Source: JAGQPD01 sp020426865 (GTDB lineage Bacteria > Planctomycetota > Planctomycetia > Pirellulales > Pirellulaceae). From it: a stretch of 64,000 nt of DNA. The stretch is taken from positions 1,228,704 to 1,292,703 of the forward strand of contig JAWKTN010000002.1 of NCBI GenBank assembly GCA_041399065.1. The letters run 5' to 3'. The translations under genes were made by a program, and so were the position numbers. This document shows, in pieces, positions 1 to 9,387 of this stretch (position 1 is its first letter; the number at the start of each line of letters is the position of its first letter). The notes under the pieces are model-generated. The model did no database searches and was not told the DNA's origin. It worked only from the letters and a program-made list of their open reading frames with translations.

Positions 1-1334
1 TCTCTGCCGAATTGCGCAGATTGTGGTCGCGGGCAACCTGGGCCGCCTCGAGCGAACGAATTGCTGCCTGGCGCGCCTCCGCTTCACGGTGCGCCGAATT
101 CCGCAGAGTCAGACTGGCGAACGTTGCCACCAACGCCAACAGTACCACCGCACCGCCCACTGATTGTGCGGCAAACCGATTTCGCCGCCCCCATCGTGCA
201 ACCTTACGCAATAGCGGCTCCCGAAAAACCGAGACCGCGGCATCGTCCAAGTAGCGTTCCACATCGTCCGCTAGGACGGTGGCCGTTTCGTATCGATGCG
301 ACGGATGCAGGGACATCGCGCAAAGGCAGATCGCCTCCAGTGCTTTCGGGACACCCTTGTGGCGTTCGGACGGTTTCGGGAACCGTCCTTCCATGATATC
401 GCGCTCGATGTCCGCCCGCTCGTTGCCGGAGAACGGTGCTTCGCCCGTCAATAGCTTGTAGAGTGTCGCACCTAAGCTATAGATATCGCACGCCGGCGTT
501 GTCGTACCATTGCCAATTTGTTCCGGACTCATGTAAGCCAGCGTGCCTGCTCCTCGTCCGAAGGACGATTGCGAACTTCCCGCGGTTGGTCGCAGCGAGC
601 GCTCGGAATGCTCCCGGAACAACCCCTGTCGTTCGACGGGCACCGCCAACCCCCAGTCAACGACGAGAGTCTCGCCGAAACGCCCCAACATGATATTGGC
701 CGGCTTGATATCTCGATGCACGATCCCACGATTGTGCGCGTACGCAATCGTATGACATACAGACGCGAAGCTTTTCAACAAACGACGGAAGTGCGTTCGC
801 GACTGCTCAGTGCGAGTAGCTTGTGCATGATAGTCACGAATCTCGTCGTCCAACGTCCCTCCTTCGACATACCGCATGTAGTAAAAAGGGATCCCACCGG
901 CAGATTGCCCGATCCCGTAAAGCGGTACGACCCCAGGGTGCTGTAATCGACCGGTGACTTCCATCTCAACCGCGAACCGCGCCCGCGAATCGTCATCCCG
1001 CAACAACCCGGCGTCAATGAACTTGACGGCGACATCGCGATTCAGTTCACGCGTCCGACCACGAAACACGACCCCTTGAGCGCCTTGCTTGTCTTTGGTG
1101 AGTGGCTGCAGGTCCGTGATTTCTTCGATCGACTTCACGGTTTCTTCGGCGTCAATCGTAGCCGGTTGATTGTGAAACGACTCGAATTTCAGAATCGCGT
1201 TGATCTTCTGCTGGACGATCGCCAACAGGTCGGGGAAGTCGCGACAGAGCTCGTCCAGCTGCACTGGGTTGCCAGATTTGCGAGCCGTATCCCATTGTTC
1301 CACAAAGTCGAAGACCTGATCCTCATCCAACATC
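1..1334 (-). CDS. Ser/Thr protein kinase, C-terminus outside window
   Basis: Reading from an ATG at 1334 the frame stays open to the window edge, about 444 codons. A Hanks-type kinase domain covers roughly residues 75-365: VAVK lysine at about 104, HRDIKPAN at about 206 with the catalytic Asp, DWG at about 226 in place of DFG, and an AYMSPEQ activation-loop end at about 267. The glycine loop is degenerate (QGAQGVVF). A membrane segment (about 391-410) follows, then the start of an extracytoplasmic helical region that runs off the edge. This is the usual planctomycete membrane kinase plan. The ECF sigma factor ends 25 bases upstream on the same strand, so the two probably form one transcription unit. 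Kinase assignment is secure; the sensor domain is not visible. Confidence 0.93.
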
Positions 1335-1359
1335 GCTTGGTTCCCTGTGAAATCGAGGT

Positions 1360-2001
1360 TCAGGTGAGGAATTCGCCCAGGCGCGATGTGGCTTGGAGGT
1401 AGCGTTTGCGTACGGTGGGTTGTGAGAGTTTGGCGATTTCGCCGGCTTCTTTCATACTGAGCCCAAAGTAATAGATCATTTCGAAAATCTCACGCTCTTC
1501 GCTAGGCAGCGTGTTAACGGCTTCGTGAAACTCGGTCCACGCCGCGATACGCTGTGGATCGGTGGTGACCTCGCCGCACTCAACAAGATGCTGCTCCTCT
1601 TCGCCGTCGCGACGACCAACCGACGTGTGATGGTGTTTTCCCAACCCATGCGGACCGTGGTAGTGACGGGCCAAATCCCGCAATTCCCATCGCATATGCT
1701 GGGCGGCCAATCGCAGAAAATGCCGGGCGTCCGTCAGTCCGACGGACTCCAGTGCCGATAACAGCCGCATGGATGCGCGGGCCACGAGATCGTCCGTCTG
1801 TTCCCAGCGCGCCACACCGGGAAACTGCTTAAGCAGATGCACCGCCAATCGGCTCATTCGTCGATGCGCCGCGTGGAATAACTCGTCACGTGCCGTTTCG
1901 TCTCCCCGACGTAATCGGTCAACCCAGCGCTGGATCGACTGAGTTTCCGTCCCGAGATTCTCTCGTCCGCTGTCTTGATCCATATTGCCTCGATGGAACA
2001 T
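1360..2001 (-). CDS. ECF-type RNA polymerase sigma factor
   Basis: The 213-residue protein has sigma-70 region 2 (about 20-100, containing TDDLVARASMRLL) and a region 4 helix-turn-helix near the C-terminus (EEREIFEMIYYFGLSMKEAG followed by IAKLSQPTVRKR). Size and order match extracytoplasmic-function sigma factors that planctomycetes pair with membrane Ser/Thr kinases. The kinase starts 26 bases after the stop codon. A second Met (MDQDSG) lies six codons in and could be the true start. No anti-sigma factor gene is visible; in this arrangement the kinase may control the sigma factor, which is inference. Confidence 0.9.
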   Translation of the reverse strand: MFHRGNMDQDSGRENLGTETQSIQRWVDRLRRGDETARDELFHAAHRRMSRLAVHLLKQFPGVARWEQTDDLVARASMRLLSALESVGLTDARHFLRLAAQHMRWELRDLARHYHGPHGLGKHHHTSVGRRDGEEEQHLVECGEVTTDPQRIAAWTEFHEAVNTLPSEEREIFEMIYYFGLSMKEAGEIAKLSQPTVRKRYLQATSRLGEFLT

Positions 2002-2307
2002 TGCCGCTTATGCGTCCAGATGCTTACTGTCGCATTCCAATGCGATTCGGACTGCCTGGACATTCTGTGTTGGGCGGATTTGCCGCCACCATGGTTCTTG
2101 ACGTTACGCAACACCTCCTAATTTATCTACCCGCGAAAGGTCCGCAACTCCGCCCTTCATTTTCACAGATTTCGCCAAATTTCCTACCATTGCCCCAAAT
2201 CGGTTGCCCTGGTTGACACTACTATGGCGAATTCGTGTTCTCTAATAACATAGTGCGGTGAATCGGCCCTGATCCGAAGATGCGGCCCTCACTACGAAAG
2301 CAAACCG
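2002..2307. other. intergenic region between divergent genes
   Basis: About 300 bases separate the sigma factor (leftward) from the VKOR-type gene (rightward). It should hold both promoters. No confident -35/-10 pair, operator or RNA gene can be named. Confidence 0.4.
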
Positions 2308-4104
2308 ATGATGTCAATGTCTCGCGAGAAAACCTTGAAGGTTGTCAGTATTCTGGTGGCAGCCATGGCTGCTGCAGCCACTCTTGTGCTTGTCTTGCAC
2401 CATCTTGCCGGGATGGAATTGCCAGGATGCGGACCGACATCCGCATGCGCAGAATTGGCCAGTAGCCCTTGGGGAAACGTTGTGGGGTGGCCGGTCTCGC
2501 TTCTCGGCTTGGCCTACTTCCTGGGAGTAACGGTCGCGTACACCGTCACCTTGCGTCGCGGAATTCCGCTCCTCGCACAATTGGTTTTGTTCGCTGGCGG
2601 TATCGTGTCCCTCGCCTTTTTGGGAATTATTGCGTTCGAAGGAAAATGGTGCGTATATTGCTTGGTCATTCATGCCTGTAATCTCTCGCTTGTGGGATTG
2701 ACCCTGGCGCAAAGGTCTTCCACATCGACGCTCGTGTGGACAAGTAGTTTTGGATCGACCTTCCTTGTCGTAAGTGCGATCTTGGCGATCGTCCTCTTTC
2801 GTCATGCCGACCGCATTACTCAACGTCAACGAGATCAAACGGAACAATCCATATCAGCGATACTTGACCAGACGCAGAACGACTCAGACGCCGTACCGCC
2901 AACGGACGGCGGGTTTGCCGGGCGCTATCGCCAAGGACCGGAAGAGGCCGCCGTGCGGCTGGTCGTGTTTCACGACTATCAGTGTAAGGAATGCCTGGAA
3001 TTGGATACCGAGCTGGCACTGATGCTAAAACAATACCCGACCGTATCGGTAACGGTGCTCCACTATCCCCTGTGCAGCCAGTGTAACGACACCGTGACTT
3101 TGGAATTCTTGCACAAACAGGCGTGTGATGCAGCCTACCTCGCTGAAGCAGCGGGACAACTTGCAGGAGGCGAAGTATTCTGGAAAGTCCACCGTTGGCT
3201 GATTGAACATAAGGCCAAAATCGACGATCCCGATCTCGATCGATTGTGTCGCGAGTGTGGACTCACCCTTGAAGAACTTACCGCTGCCGGCAGCGATGAG
3301 CGAGTTCGCAAGGTTGTTCTTTCCGATATCGCGTTAGCCAATTCCCTGGGCGCTACAGGAACACCCTTTGTATTTCTAAACGGAGTGGAAGTGCGCGGAG
3401 CCGCCGGCAATCCCGGTAATGTAAGACTCGCCGTTGAAAGTGTATTGGCAAGTGCACCTCCTCCGCACACTTCAGCGTGGGACCGACGACCTCCGGTGGC
3501 TGCCGAGCGGTTGATCACAGAGTGGTTAGCCGCAGAACCGGTGACCCTGCCGGAACGGGAGTCAGCACGACTTGTATTTGGCGACGTGTCCGCAGAAAGC
3601 CGTGTGCTGCTGTTCCTCGAACCGAGCGCCCGCGATGCCCTGCAACTTTGGAATCTCGCCAAGCGCCTGCCCGCTCTTCATTCGGACGTCCGGGTGGAAG
3701 TGTACCTCTTTCCCATCAGTCGCGAACTCAATCCACGCTTCGCAAAATTGAAAACAGACATTTTCCCGCGCAGCACCGATCTTACGCGCCTCGTTGTCGC
3801 TTTGTCCGCTTCCGACACGGTGGACTCAACTGCTGCACTCGACTGGTGCCTTGCCACAGACAAGACTGCGGTAGGCGAAGCACTTTTTCATGCTGGCGCC
3901 GACCATTTTCAAGTATCACGTGAGGACCTGACGACAACACTCACAAACGCCGGCATAACTGAACAGATTGCATCCGATCTTGCCGCCGCCGAAGTCGCCC
4001 ACATTACGTGGGCACCTGAGCTGATCGTGAACAAACGCCGCACCCCAACGACGATGGTTACCGCGGAAGTCATTGACGCGGTACTCCGCAGCACAAGGGA
4101 GTAG
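2308..4104 (+). CDS. VKOR-DsbA fusion membrane protein
   Basis: The 598-residue protein joins an N-terminal vitamin K epoxide reductase domain (about residues 10-170, four or five membrane helices) to a DsbA-like thioredoxin domain (about 205-385). The VKOR part shows the loop cysteine pair in GCGPTSACAELASS and the active-site WCVYC near a membrane helix. The second domain has a CKEC motif (YQCKECLE), a further C-x-x-C (LCSQC) and a cis-Pro loop (GATGTPFVFLNG). VKOR-DsbA fusions make disulfides in exported proteins using quinone as electron acceptor. The C-terminal ~190 residues look like a further thioredoxin-like domain with no CxxC. Met codons at 2308, 2311 and 2317 are all possible starts. 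It stands alone, with no operon partner. Confidence 0.85.
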   Translation: MMSMSREKTLKVVSILVAAMAAAATLVLVLHHLAGMELPGCGPTSACAELASSPWGNVVGWPVSLLGLAYFLGVTVAYTVTLRRGIPLLAQLVLFAGGIVSLAFLGIIAFEGKWCVYCLVIHACNLSLVGLTLAQRSSTSTLVWTSSFGSTFLVVSAILAIVLFRHADRITQRQRDQTEQSISAILDQTQNDSDAVPPTDGGFAGRYRQGPEEAAVRLVVFHDYQCKECLELDTELALMLKQYPTVSVTVLHYPLCSQCNDTVTLEFLHKQACDAAYLAEAAGQLAGGEVFWKVHRWLIEHKAKIDDPDLDRLCRECGLTLEELTAAGSDERVRKVVLSDIALANSLGATGTPFVFLNGVEVRGAAGNPGNVRLAVESVLASAPPPHTSAWDRRPPVAAERLITEWLAAEPVTLPERESARLVFGDVSAESRVLLFLEPSARDALQLWNLAKRLPALHSDVRVEVYLFPISRELNPRFAKLKTDIFPRSTDLTRLVVALSASDTVDSTAALDWCLATDKTAVGEALFHAGADHFQVSREDLTTTLTNAGITEQIASDLAAAEVAHITWAPELIVNKRRTPTTMVTAEVIDAVLRSTRE

Positions 4105-4122
4105 CACTTTCGCAATGTATGT

Positions 4123-4138
4123 TTGAAACGCGTTTCAA
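4123..4138. promoter_or_regulatory. perfect 16-bp palindrome TTGAAACGCGTTTCAA
   Basis: The palindrome lies 18 bases after the VKOR-DsbA stop, between two convergent genes. It resembles LacI/GalR-type operators (GAAACG half sites) but is not in front of any gene, and it has no T-run that would make it a terminator. Confidence 0.3.
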
Positions 4139-4212
4139 CGCCATTGATTTCAAGTATCATTGTCGATCGACTGCTTTGTCGCCTTTTTGACAGCGTCGCG
4201 CAAATGTTGCTC

Positions 4213-5178
4213 TTAGTCAGCCAAATGGACGTAGACGCGATCGATCATCTCGGTTGACGTGCGGCCCATCAGTTCGGCAACGGTTGACGAATTGAGACGG
4301 TTCATCACGGCAACGGTACCGAAGGTGTGTCGAAGCAGGTAGGGACAGACATCGGCGGCCAGGTTGCAGGCGTCCTTGATACGTTTCATGCGGAAGCGCA
4401 CGGCGTTGGTGTTCCATGCTTGTCCTCTCGAGTTGACGAATACATTCTGCGAATTAGACCGTGTGCGCAAATATTTCATTAGCCGCTGCATCGCCGGCGT
4501 CAGGTAGATGACGCGAGGTTTCCGCGTCTTCTCACCGGTCTTGTGCTGAAATAGGATCCAGCGATCTTCCCGCACTTGGTCCCAAGTCAGACGATAGGCC
4601 TCTGAAGGACGACATCCGGTCTGGCGAAGTGACCACACCAGTATGCGGAACGGACCGTGGGCCTTGGACATGATCGCTTTGAATTCTTCCGGGGTGAGAG
4701 ACCGTTGCCGAATTTTGCCTGGCGGAATCTTCATGCCTTTCAGTGGATTCGACGGGATGAGCCCTTCTTCGACACCCCATGACATTACGCGATGCGCCAG
4801 ACGGCGGGCATTGTGTTCGGTTGTCTGGTTCCAAGTCGATTGCTTGTCCATCCACCAGGTGATGTGGTGAGGTTTCAACTCGCTAACAAGTCGTGGACCA
4901 CACGCTTCCGCGAATCGCTGACAATAGTAACGATGGTTGCGATACGTATCGGGCGCGCAGCGTTTTTGGGAATAGGCGAGAAACGATTCGACCAGATCGG
5001 CAACGCGGGGCGTCGCAACATGCACGGGCTCATGTCGCACGGCCATCAGTTCGTGGAACTTGCGTTGCGCTTCGTCCTTGTTTTCGCGCCCTTTGGCCGA
5101 GCGATGTTTTCGCCCGGCAATCGTAATCATCCACCAACCGGTATCCTTGCGGAACCAAATCTTATTGGGTCGTGGCAC
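4213..5178 (-). CDS. tyrosine site-specific integrase
   Basis: The 321-residue phage-type integrase has an N-terminal SAM-like DNA-binding region (about 60-145) and a catalytic domain. The active-site residues visible are Arg in RQTGCRPSEAY, HxxR-type LLRHTFG and the Tyr in DRVYVHLAD. The N-terminus (MPRPNKIWFRKDTGWW) is basic and aromatic, like the arm-binding domain of island integrases. The gene starts about 180 bases from a tRNA-3'-end-like core at 5361-5395, the normal int-att arrangement. It reads away from that core, so its own element may extend leftwards or may have lost its other end. Confidence 0.9.
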   Translation of the reverse strand: MPRPNKIWFRKDTGWWMITIAGRKHRSAKGRENKDEAQRKFHELMAVRHEPVHVATPRVADLVESFLAYSQKRCAPDTYRNHRYYCQRFAEACGPRLVSELKPHHITWWMDKQSTWNQTTEHNARRLAHRVMSWGVEEGLIPSNPLKGMKIPPGKIRQRSLTPEEFKAIMSKAHGPFRILVWSLRQTGCRPSEAYRLTWDQVREDRWILFQHKTGEKTRKPRVIYLTPAMQRLMKYLRTRSNSQNVFVNSRGQAWNTNAVRFRMKRIKDACNLAADVCPYLLRHTFGTVAVMNRLNSSTVAELMGRTSTEMIDRVYVHLAD

Positions 5179-5360
5179 GACGAAACCTCCCAGCGCAGCT
5201 CAGATTGCAAAACACCTAGGCTGAACTTGCTGGGGTCGGCGACAAGGAGCCCACAACCGGTGCGAACGGGTGGGCTCACCGAAGATTCTACGTCGAGTTT
5301 GGTACGGAGTTTAGTACGGGCCCGAAATGGCTGTCGACGTAAGTCCTTACACAGTAAGAA

Positions 5361-5395
5361 TATCCCCGACAGGATTCGAACCTGTAACCTTCGGC
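5361..5395 (-). repeat. putative att core: tRNA 3'-half-like direct repeat, copy 1
   Basis: The 35-bp sequence is identical to 35307-35341, in the same orientation. Read on the minus strand it contains a T-arm (ACAGG-TTCGAAT-CCTGT) followed by an acceptor-like strand CGGGGAT. No matching 5' acceptor strand lies at tRNA distance, so this is a tRNA 3' fragment and not a working gene. Such fragments are typical attachment cores left by tyrosine integrases, and an integrase gene begins about 180 bases away. Confidence 0.7.
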
Positions 5396-5721
5396 GTTTG
5401 AGGCCAGTGGTTGTGGGAATATATGCTAGCCGCTCAGCGGAAATCAGACCAGCGTCAGCCATGGCTGGTCTGGATTGCCCGAATGAGCAAAGCCCTGATG
5501 CATTCATGATTCCGTGAAATTCTATATGCATGCTTCTGAGGTACCACACTTGGGTGCGTGGAGTAAAGTTCTATCTAGCAAATAACTGAAATGCTTGCTG
5601 GAGGTCATCCGCCCATGACGGCGATTGTGGCAATGTCTTGCGATATTGCCCGAAAATGGCAGCCGGGAAAGTGGCGTAGAGCGTTCGGCCAAATCAAGGG
5701 CGGGAACAAGCGAAAGCCAAA
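5396..5721. other. non-coding stretch right of the att core
   Basis: Nothing beyond short unsupported reading frames is visible. This is the junction side of the putative attachment site. Confidence 0.4.
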
Positions 5722-6510
5722 TTAAAAAAGCGATTGCTGCTGCACCTTTGGTGGCCAGAAAACACCGAGGACTAGCCAGGTGTTGTACGGGAACTTGGTG
5801 CCCATGTAGAAACGCGTGTCGCGAGAGGGATGGCACAGCTCATCTAAGAACTTTGCCTTCACACTCTCGGCTGCTTTCTCGTCGGAACCAAGTCGAGCTG
5901 CTTCGTTAAGAAAGAGCACGCCCAGCTCCCAATCCTCGCACATCGCCGTATGTGGTTTGTCGCTATTTTCGCATTCAAAGACGTAGTGAAACGAATAGGG
6001 CAATTTGCGAAGCGGCTTTTGCGGTGGGCCAAACAACGTGAGCTGCTGAAACAAAGCCTGCCATTCTGGCTTCCAGTCGGGGCTTTTGGCTTCACGAATT
6101 TCCAGATCAATGACACGACGTGGGCGAACGATTCCCAGAGATTCTTTTTCTGAGTCAAAGCGTTCCTTGAGTTGGTTGACTGTGAAGTGCGGCAGCTTGT
6201 CGATAATGGCTCGCCGTGCGGCCCAATCGTTTTTTGTCGATAGCCGCTCACCGAGAATCGTTATCGAATCGAGTTTTGGCCGACGGCTTTCTTTTCGATT
6301 GTCGTTCCCATGGCCATGGGGTTCCAAGTCGACTTCGATCCACTGATACTTGCGAAACTGTTGCTCAGGCGGGCGGTAGCGGTGATCGACTGGATAGAGA
6401 CGTACCCACTCGCCAGCCTCGGTCACCCCAGCCGTGCAGACCAACTCCTGGTATCCCTTCGAGGGATGCGGATAAGTCATGACCGTGATCAGAATCTTCG
6501 TGCGTTGCAT
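5722..6510 (-). CDS. dual OB-fold (DuOB-like) domain protein
   Basis: The start chosen is the ATG at 6510 (MQRTKILITVMTYPHPS), because it lies only two bases after the stop of the upstream DUF488 gene; the frame could extend further upstream. The 262-residue product has the pattern I recall for proteins annotated as dual OB domain-containing: a YPxPS motif near the start, EWVRLYP, FRKYQW, an SLGIVRP stretch and a C-terminal GTKFPYNTWLVLGVFWPP. No catalytic residues can be named. These proteins are commonly next to DUF488 genes, as here, suggesting one functional unit. The role is unknown; nucleic-acid binding is an inference from the OB fold. Confidence 0.65.
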   Translation of the reverse strand: MQRTKILITVMTYPHPSKGYQELVCTAGVTEAGEWVRLYPVDHRYRPPEQQFRKYQWIEVDLEPHGHGNDNRKESRRPKLDSITILGERLSTKNDWAARRAIIDKLPHFTVNQLKERFDSEKESLGIVRPRRVIDLEIREAKSPDWKPEWQALFQQLTLFGPPQKPLRKLPYSFHYVFECENSDKPHTAMCEDWELGVLFLNEAARLGSDEKAAESVKAKFLDELCHPSRDTRFYMGTKFPYNTWLVLGVFWPPKVQQQSLF

Positions 6511-6512
6511 TC

Positions 6513-7382
6513 CTAGTTCGGTCGAAGGTGGACAACCGGAAGGTTTGTCGCTGCTGCGACCTTCTTGGCCAGATGACTGCGATGGCAACAACACGGTTCA
6601 GCTTCCATGCAAACGAGAACGCTCGGCTTTTCCATTGCTAATTGAGCAACGGCTGCGACGGCATCCTTCTGCTCGGTGAGAGTCCGTCGCTCGTATTCCT
6701 GAAAGAGTTCCTGGCGAGTTTCTGGACCACCCAAGTCCTGCCGCTTTTCCGACACGATGCCCAATTCAGGGAAGTGGATGTGTTCAATATCGAGGTTTCC
6801 CGTCAGCCGGGCCAGAGTGCTCTTGTGGAATCCATATCGCCTGGCGATCGGATTATTGCGTACATCCACGAGACGCTGGATTCCATTTTGGACGAGCATG
6901 TCGAGGAAGGCATCAGCAGAGAGTCCCTCGTAGCCGGCAGTGTAGACAGCCGGATCAGCGGTGGGCTGTTTGGCGAGCTTCTTAATCTCGCTGTTGTAAG
7001 TGTACTTGGGATAGCGATCGTAAACATAGTCAATCAGACTACTAAGTCGTTGCTTTCCAAACTTCTGTACGATCGCTTGTGCGTCTCCGGCGGTTGTGCG
7101 GTCGGGTGCTTTGAAATCAGCATGATCGGTTAGCTGCCATGCCTGCGACTTCCCAGTTCCCACGGTGGCGATGAAGCCTTGGTTCTCGAGTTTGCCAGCT
7201 TCTTGGTAGAGACAGAATGAGAAGGGGCCAAACCGATAGGGAACAAAGTCATAGAATGCTGACCCTCCCTGAGACGCGAAATCGTGGCGGAGGAGAAAAC
7301 TCCATTTCGTCAGTTCGGTCTTTAGCACTGGTCGGTCAGCGATCCGAAGCAGATAGAGCAGTGTTTTTTGGCGGTTAAGCAT
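6513..7382 (-). CDS. DUF488 family protein with N-terminal helical domain
   Basis: The C-terminal part (about residues 145-289) matches DUF488: YTAGYEGLSADAFLDML, DVRNNPIARRYGFHKS and the cysteine-rich ending CMEAEPCCCHRSHLAK. The N-terminal part (MLNRQKTLLYLLRIAD to about residue 130) looks like a small winged-helix or SocA/DUF4065-like domain. I chose the ATG at 7382; the frame is open further upstream, but that extension looks random. The dual-OB gene follows after two bases, so the pair is an operon. Some DUF488-containing pairs occur in defence or stress islands; the molecular function is not established. Confidence 0.75.
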   Translation of the reverse strand: MLNRQKTLLYLLRIADRPVLKTELTKWSFLLRHDFASQGGSAFYDFVPYRFGPFSFCLYQEAGKLENQGFIATVGTGKSQAWQLTDHADFKAPDRTTAGDAQAIVQKFGKQRLSSLIDYVYDRYPKYTYNSEIKKLAKQPTADPAVYTAGYEGLSADAFLDMLVQNGIQRLVDVRNNPIARRYGFHKSTLARLTGNLDIEHIHFPELGIVSEKRQDLGGPETRQELFQEYERRTLTEQKDAVAAVAQLAMEKPSVLVCMEAEPCCCHRSHLAKKVAAATNLPVVHLRPN

Positions 7383-7799
7383 ATGTCCTCCTGATTGCAT
7401 TGTATCGGCACTTGGCCAGGCTGGACAACAGATATCGACAGTCGGCATCGATCCGCGTGACCTTGTGGAAGAGGTTATTGCAGATCCAAATGTGCAGCGA
7501 AGCACGCTACCTGTCGGGCAAGAATCCCCAAGAATAAGGGGATAAATGTGATTCGACGAACTTCAGGGCGAATGCACTGGCCATCAACCTAGATGTACGT
7601 TGTTTTGGATTCGCAGCCGCACTTGTTTCTGGACCTTGGCCACCGAGACTTGTCCGTGTGGATCTTGGCCACTTGCTAGAGCGGCACGCAGCTGTTCTTC
7701 GCTGCCTAGTTTGGATAGCTCGGTCTTGCCAGAAAGCTGGGCCTCGAAGTCGTTCCCTACGTTTCCCTGGGAGTCGACGAAGCCGCTGCGATCGTACGC

Positions 7800-8000
7800 T
7801 TGATGCAAGGCAGTCAGGAAAAAACGCTCCATGTCCTCGAACAGGCGTGCTTCGTCACGGAACTGATCGACGTGCAAGGCATGACCGTGGCCGAAGTCGC
7901 TCACACACTGGCGCGGAGCAAGGCCTGGGTGTCGATGCGTCGCAGCCTGTGGTCCGAGATGACCGAATCGCTGCGGAAGCAGTTGTTTGCCGGCAAGTTT
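7800..8000 (+). pseudogene. possible ParB-like HTH fragment
   Basis: The frame contains LEQACFVTELIDVQGMTV and AEVAHTLARSKAWVSMRRS, resembling the helix-turn-helix of ParB/RepB-like proteins. Flanking sequence loses similarity and the rest of a ParB protein is missing, so this would be a relic. The similarity is short; treat as tentative. The rest of 7383-8217 holds no convincing gene. Confidence 0.35.
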
Positions 8001-8217
8001 CCCACCGTTCGGCGAACACGATCAAACTGCAGCGTTTGCTTCTCTGCCACCGTCGCGCCTCACCCGGAAGCGGGCGTGTCGAAGACACACGCATCTGCGG
8101 GAGCGTTCTCAAGGCTGGGAAGCCTGCGAAGCGGGGTCCCCAGCTGACCGCCTGTGGGCATGGCGAATATTGACATCAAACGGGCCATCTGCTATCCTTC
8201 CGGTAAAGGAATACAGT

Positions 8218-8460
8218 ATGGCCAATTCACTCAATCTTTCTTTGACCGACGAACTCCGGGCGTTTATCGACCAGAATTCTGGCGACGGAACTCTCTACGC
8301 AACACCTAGCGAATTCGTTCGGGACATCATCCGGCGTCATAAGCTCCACCAGGAAGCAGCCAACGTTCGTGACGCCATCATTGAAGGCTACCAAGACGCT
8401 ATTGCAGGCCGAATGGTCGCATTTGACGGCGACCTGAAAGGACTGCTGAAGAAGAAGTGA
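8218..8460 (+). CDS. parD: ParD-like antitoxin
   Basis: The 80-residue protein MANSLNLSLTDEL... shows the ribbon-helix-helix N-terminus typical of ParD/CopG antitoxins (SLTDELRAFIDQ), a YATPSEFVRDIIRR second helix and a C-terminal tail ending LKGLLKKK that would contact the toxin. A good ribosome-binding site (AAAGGA) lies nine bases before the ATG at 8218; longer frames from 7987 are not needed. Its TGA overlaps the GTG of the toxin gene. Such pairs are usually autoregulated by the antitoxin. Confidence 0.85.
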   Translation: MANSLNLSLTDELRAFIDQNSGDGTLYATPSEFVRDIIRRHKLHQEAANVRDAIIEGYQDAIAGRMVAFDGDLKGLLKKK

Positions 8461-8828
8461 GCGCTCGCAAGTCCAAGCTATTCATTACCCAGAAAGCACT
8501 CCGAGACATCGCTGAGGTCGAGCAGTATTCGGCAAAAGAGTGGGGCAGGAAGGTCGCGAACAATTACCTGAGCGACATCGAATCCGCCTTGATACGAATC
8601 CAAGAGGACAGCGAACTTCTTCGGGCCGAAAGCGACCTACACCCAGACTTGCGGTTTTATCGGGTAAACAAGCACCTGCTCGTCTGTGACGTTCAGCCGA
8701 AAGCGATTTTCTTGCTCACGGTGATTCACGCAAGCCGCGACATTCCAAGCCGTCTGGCTGAAATGCAGCCCGCCCTGGCAGCGGAAGTTGAGCTGCTGCG
8801 AACGCAGATTGGCAAGAAGAAGCGATAA
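8457..8828 (+). CDS. parE: ParE/RelE-type toxin
   Basis: The 123-residue protein has the ParE fold signature: ITQKALRDIAEVEQYSAKEWG, a central RFYRVNKHLLVCDV strand pair and VIHASRD near the end. ParE toxins poison DNA gyrase; RelE relatives cut mRNA, and sequence alone does not fully separate them. Start is GTG at 8457, overlapping the antitoxin stop (GTGA), which implies translational coupling. The C-terminus (about 95-123) is longer and more basic than usual. Confidence 0.85.
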   Translation: MSARKSKLFITQKALRDIAEVEQYSAKEWGRKVANNYLSDIESALIRIQEDSELLRAESDLHPDLRFYRVNKHLLVCDVQPKAIFLLTVIHASRDIPSRLAEMQPALAAEVELLRTQIGKKKR

Positions 8829-8834
8829 ATGGGC

Positions 8835-8877
8835 CCGCATATTCCCGTATTCGTGGTACCGCATATTCCCGTATTCG
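8835..8877. repeat. two tandem copies of a 19-bp unit
   Basis: CCGCATATTCCCGTATTCG occurs at 8835-8853 and again at 8859-8877, a 24-base period. It begins seven bases after the ParE stop. Purpose unknown; it could be an element end or a protein-binding site. Confidence 0.6.
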
Positions 8878-9387
8878 CTCCGCCGGTACCACCACTTTCC
8901 TTTTCCAAGTAGTGGGTCAGGTTATCTGAGCAAACCTGGGTCCATTTAGCTGAGCGGTATAGTCATCATCGCTGATTCTCCTTACATCCACGAAAACGGT
9001 CACACGACGAACGCGTTCTCGTGCGCAGGGGAGAATGATAAATGAATGAATCCCATGGCAATTTGCCGACTTCGCACGCGACCCGCAATGTAGGAGAACC
9101 GCCTGGGCGTGTCAAAAAAAACGGCGTTCTACCCCACAGTACGTCGGCTGCCCCTATCTGCGCGTCGTGGGCGCAGCCTGCAACGCGATGATCTACGCAA
9201 TTGAGTGATGTTGCTGTGGCTTCTCGACGGATTCTGCGATGTTCGGTCGCGCTCGATTGCCGCCTCATTTGCAAACTCGAGTTGGGATGGCGCGGAGGGC
9301 CACTGCATAAAGCCTTTCCTGACAATTGCGAGGAAAGAAAACGTACCAGAACGAAACATGGCTATGAAGTCCGTCAAGTCTGGCGGG
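8878..9387. other. non-coding stretch with possible IS-end relic
   Basis: No supported gene. Near 8910-8960 two phrases, GGTTATCTGAGC and CATTTAGCTGAGC, form an imperfect direct repeat like those in some transposon ends. Nothing else stands out. Confidence 0.3.

Noticed and set aside
5361..5440. Complete tRNA gene
   Set aside because: The T-arm and 3' strand are present but no partner for the acceptor strand exists at the right distance; same for 35307-35385.
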